Source: Bacillota bacterium (GTDB taxonomy: Bacteria > Bacillota > Clostridia > Christensenellales > Aristaeellaceae). From it: a stretch of DNA of 7,152 nucleotides. Positions 5,289 to 7,152 of the stretch are shown piece by piece (position 1 is the first letter of the stretch; the number at the start of each line of letters is the position of its first letter). The translations under genes and the position numbers were made by a program. The notes under the pieces were generated by a model. The model did no database searches. It was not told the DNA's origin and saw only the letters and a program-made list of their open reading frames with translations. The DNA is taken from positions 1-7,152 of the forward strand of contig WRGP01000144.1 in NCBI GenBank assembly GCA_009787135.1. Direction: 5' to 3'.

Positions 5289-7152
5289 TTACTTCTCCAC
5301 AATCGCGTACTGCCAAGTTTCCTCGCCTGTGCTCAAAAACAGCACATTGGAGACAAAGGGCTTGAGCAGGTACGGGTTCGTATAGAAGTACAGCGGCGCG
5401 GCGCCGCCGGTGGCCATCAGAACCTTCTCCGCCTCGGCGCACAGCGCGGCGCGCTCCGCCGCATCCGTAGAGGCTTTGATCTTCGCCACGAGCGCGTCAT
5501 ACGCGTCCGCCCAGGTCTGATCGCCGTTCAGGCCCCAGTACGCGCCCAGCCCGGCGTCCGCCGTCACTTCGCTGGCCTTCGTATAGGCGCCGACATCCTT
5601 GCCAAGGCGCGGATAGTTGTTGCCCGAGTTGGTGATAAAAATCTCTAAGAAGTTCACGCAGTCGCTAAAGTCCGCAATCCAGCCCATGCGCGCGGCCTCG
5701 GCGTCGCCCTTCTTGAGCTTATCCTGCAGGGTCGCCCAAGCTTCGGTGTTGATCGTGCTGGTGATGCCAAAGCTGTTCCAGATCTCCTGCACATATTCGA
5801 TGATCAGCTTATTCGCGCCGGCATTGTTAAAGGAAAACTCAATGGCGGGCACGTCGGTAAACTTGATATCTCCGCCTTCAATGCTGCCGATATAGGCGTA
5901 GCCCAAGTCAATCAGCATCTGGCAAGCTTCCGCCTGATCCTTCGTATACTTGGCGTTCAGCTCAGACTCCGTGTCCGTGCCGGTATACCATGTGCCATAG
6001 CCCTCGGCGGCTCGTACGTTTTTATTCAGGCCATCGGCCAAGCCGGTCGGATAGAAGCCCGTCGCCGGGGCCTGTCCGCCTTGGGTGATGAATTCCACCA
6101 GCTCCACGCGGTCGGGCATCATGCCAAGGGCAATGCGGGCCTTCGATTGCTCCTGCACGGTCAGCTGCTTGCCGGCGGGCGAGAGATCCTTGTGCACATT
6201 AAAGAGAATATAATAGGTACCGATGTAGTCGCCAAACTTGAGTTCGCCCGGGTATGTCGCCTGAATGCGCGGATACTCGGCCGGGTCAATGGACTGGTTG
6301 ACATACTCGATCGTATCGTTTTCATAGGCGGTCAGGATCGCCACGTTGTCCTCGGACAGGTAGGAGTTCACGCCCGAGAGCGTCACCGCGTCCGCGTTCC
6401 AATAAAACTCATTCTTCTCCCAAGAAATCACGTCGTCCACCGCGTATTTGGTCATGCGGAACGGGCCCATGCCGATATAGGTCTCCGGCTTGGTTGCCCA
6501 GACACCTTCGTTGTCCACAACGGATTCCTTCACCACGTAGAACGTTGGGAACGAAGCCAAGTTGAGGAAGTATGGAGTCGGGTTGATCAATTTGACGGTG
6601 AACGTGCGGGCTTTCTCATCCGCGACGATGTTGAGGCTGTCGGGATAGCCCTCGATCACGTCAAACATGAAGCCATAATCCGCGCCGAGCGCTTCTCCGG
6701 CCGCGCGCCGCCACGAGAATTCCACGTCCTTGACGGAGAAATCGGATCCATCCGACCACTTCAGGTTCTCGCGTAGCGTGAACACGTACGTCAAGCCGTC
6801 CTCGGACACGGTGTAGGACTCCGCCAATTCAGGCTGCAGACTGCCCACGCCGTCCACATAGCGATAACCCATCAGGCCGGCCTGCCCCAACTTAAGGATG
6901 TTCATGCCGTTCACCGCGCTGTTGAGGGCAGGGTCAATGGACAGCGGCGTGCCGCCGCCATACATCATGGAGACGACTGGAAGGTCAACCTCCGCTACCG
7001 TCTTTACTGTCACCGTGACATCCGTCACGTCTGCCGCCAGCGTGACCGCGTTAGCTTCCAGCGCGGCAGCCTCCGCCGCTTCCGCTTCCGCCGCGGCCGC
7101 CTCCGCGGCAGCAGCCTCCGCAACCGCAGCTTCCGTAGCCGCGGAAGCCTTC
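5289..7152 (-). CDS. ABC transporter solute-binding protein, family 5 (OppA-like peptide binding), N-terminus beyond the window
   Basis: The frame stays open from the TAA at 5289-5291 to the right edge, giving about 620 visible residues. The signal peptide and presumed lipobox cysteine are outside. Family 5 hallmarks near the N-terminal end are PELAESYTVSEDGLTYVFTL followed by RENLKWSDGSDFSVKDVEFS (about 6716-6836). Further in are IGMGPFRMTKY (about 6450-6480) and the C-terminal GWIADFSDCVNFLEIF (about 5645-5690). These proteins bind oligopeptides or other solutes outside the membrane and deliver them to an ABC permease; the ligand here is unknown. No permease or ATPase gene is in the window, and the terminator right after it shows it is last in its transcription unit, so any such genes would have to lie upstream. 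The GTG at 7026-7028 is not the start, because coding continues upstream as an Ala/Glu-rich linker. Confidence 0.93.
   Translation of the reverse strand, partial: KASAATEAAVAEAAAAEAAAAEAEAAEAAALEANAVTLAADVTDVTVTVKTVAEVDLPVVSMMYGGGTPLSIDPALNSAVNGMNILKLGQAGLMGYRYVDGVGSLQPELAESYTVSEDGLTYVFTLRENLKWSDGSDFSVKDVEFSWRRAAGEALGADYGFMFDVIEGYPDSLNIVADEKARTFTVKLINPTPYFLNLASFPTFYVVKESVVDNEGVWATKPETYIGMGPFRMTKYAVDDVISWEKNEFYWNADAVTLSGVNSYLSEDNVAILTAYENDTIEYVNQSIDPAEYPRIQATYPGELKFGDYIGTYYILFNVHKDLSPAGKQLTVQEQSKARIALGMMPDRVELVEFITQGGQAPATGFYPTGLADGLNKNVRAAEGYGTWYTGTDTESELNAKYTKDQAEACQMLIDLGYAYIGSIEGGDIKFTDVPAIEFSFNNAGANKLIIEYVQEIWNSFGITSTINTEAWATLQDKLKKGDAEAARMGWIADFSDCVNFLEIFITNSGNNYPRLGKDVGAYTKASEVTADAGLGAYWGLNGDQTWADAYDALVAKIKASTDAAERAALCAEAEKVLMATGGAAPLYFYTNPYLLKPFVSNVLFLSTGEETWQYAIVEK
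7056..7151 (-). repeat. Ala/Glu-rich low-complexity linker in the solute-binding protein
   Basis: Thirty-two codons encode almost only Ala with Glu every two to five residues (pattern EAAAAEAAAAEAEAAEAAAL). The DNA is a degenerate run of GCN and GAN codons. Lipoprotein binding proteins often have a spacer between the lipidated Cys and the folded domain. Here its composition suggests a rigid helix rather than the usual Ser/Thr-rich flexible linker. The repetitive DNA could vary in length between strains. Confidence 0.75.

Noticed and set aside
6081..6776. Plus-strand 231-codon open frame opposite the solute-binding protein
   Set aside because: It is a mirror of a clearly recognisable family 5 binding-protein sequence, with low-information His/Arg/Val composition and no ribosome site evident.
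7026..7028. GTG as the start codon of the solute-binding protein
   Set aside because: The same frame continues upstream to the window edge, and a start here would leave an exported protein with no signal peptide.

Overview
The window looks like chromosomal DNA from a GC-rich member of the Bacillota (Clostridia-like). The order rimP-nusA-ylxR-ylxQ-infB, with small YlxR (RnpM) and YlxQ proteins between nusA and infB, is the Gram-positive arrangement. The short NusA without C-terminal acidic repeats, the strong Shine-Dalgarno sequences and the sigma-A-type promoters agree with this. Genus cannot be read from the sequence.

Layout. (1) Positions 1-2473, minus strand: the core ribosome-maturation/transcription/translation-initiation operon, read rimP > nusA > ylxR > ylxQ > infB. 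infB is cut by the left edge. The first four genes are chained by start/stop overlaps (ATGA, GTGA and an 8-nt overlap). (2) Positions 2474-2717: a divergent control region. It holds a minus-strand promoter for rimP (TTGTTT-17-TATACT with an extended -10), a plus-strand promoter (TTGACA-17-CATAAT), a small inverted repeat between the two -35 boxes, a 9-bp tandem repeat at the start of the plus transcript, and a terminator-like hairpin in the rimP leader. (3) Positions 2718-5168, plus strand: a two-gene unit encoding an AlgI/DltB-type MBOAT membrane O-acyltransferase and a membrane-anchored SGNH/AlgJ-like partner. Together they probably O-acetylate an extracellular or cell-wall glycan. (4) Positions 5234-5270: a strong 14-bp-stem terminator shared by the convergent units. 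(5) Positions 5289-7152, minus strand: a family 5 (OppA-like) ABC-transporter solute-binding protein. Its signal peptide lies outside the window and the visible N-terminus is an Ala/Glu-rich linker.

The operon in (1) is housekeeping. The acyltransferase pair and the solute-binding protein are envelope and uptake functions unrelated to it. No stretch longer than 300 bp lacks a gene. No tRNA, rRNA, CRISPR array, insertion sequence or phage gene was seen. The window is mostly ordinary; the most informative non-coding part is the 244-bp divergent region, above all the probable NusA-responsive attenuator in front of rimP.
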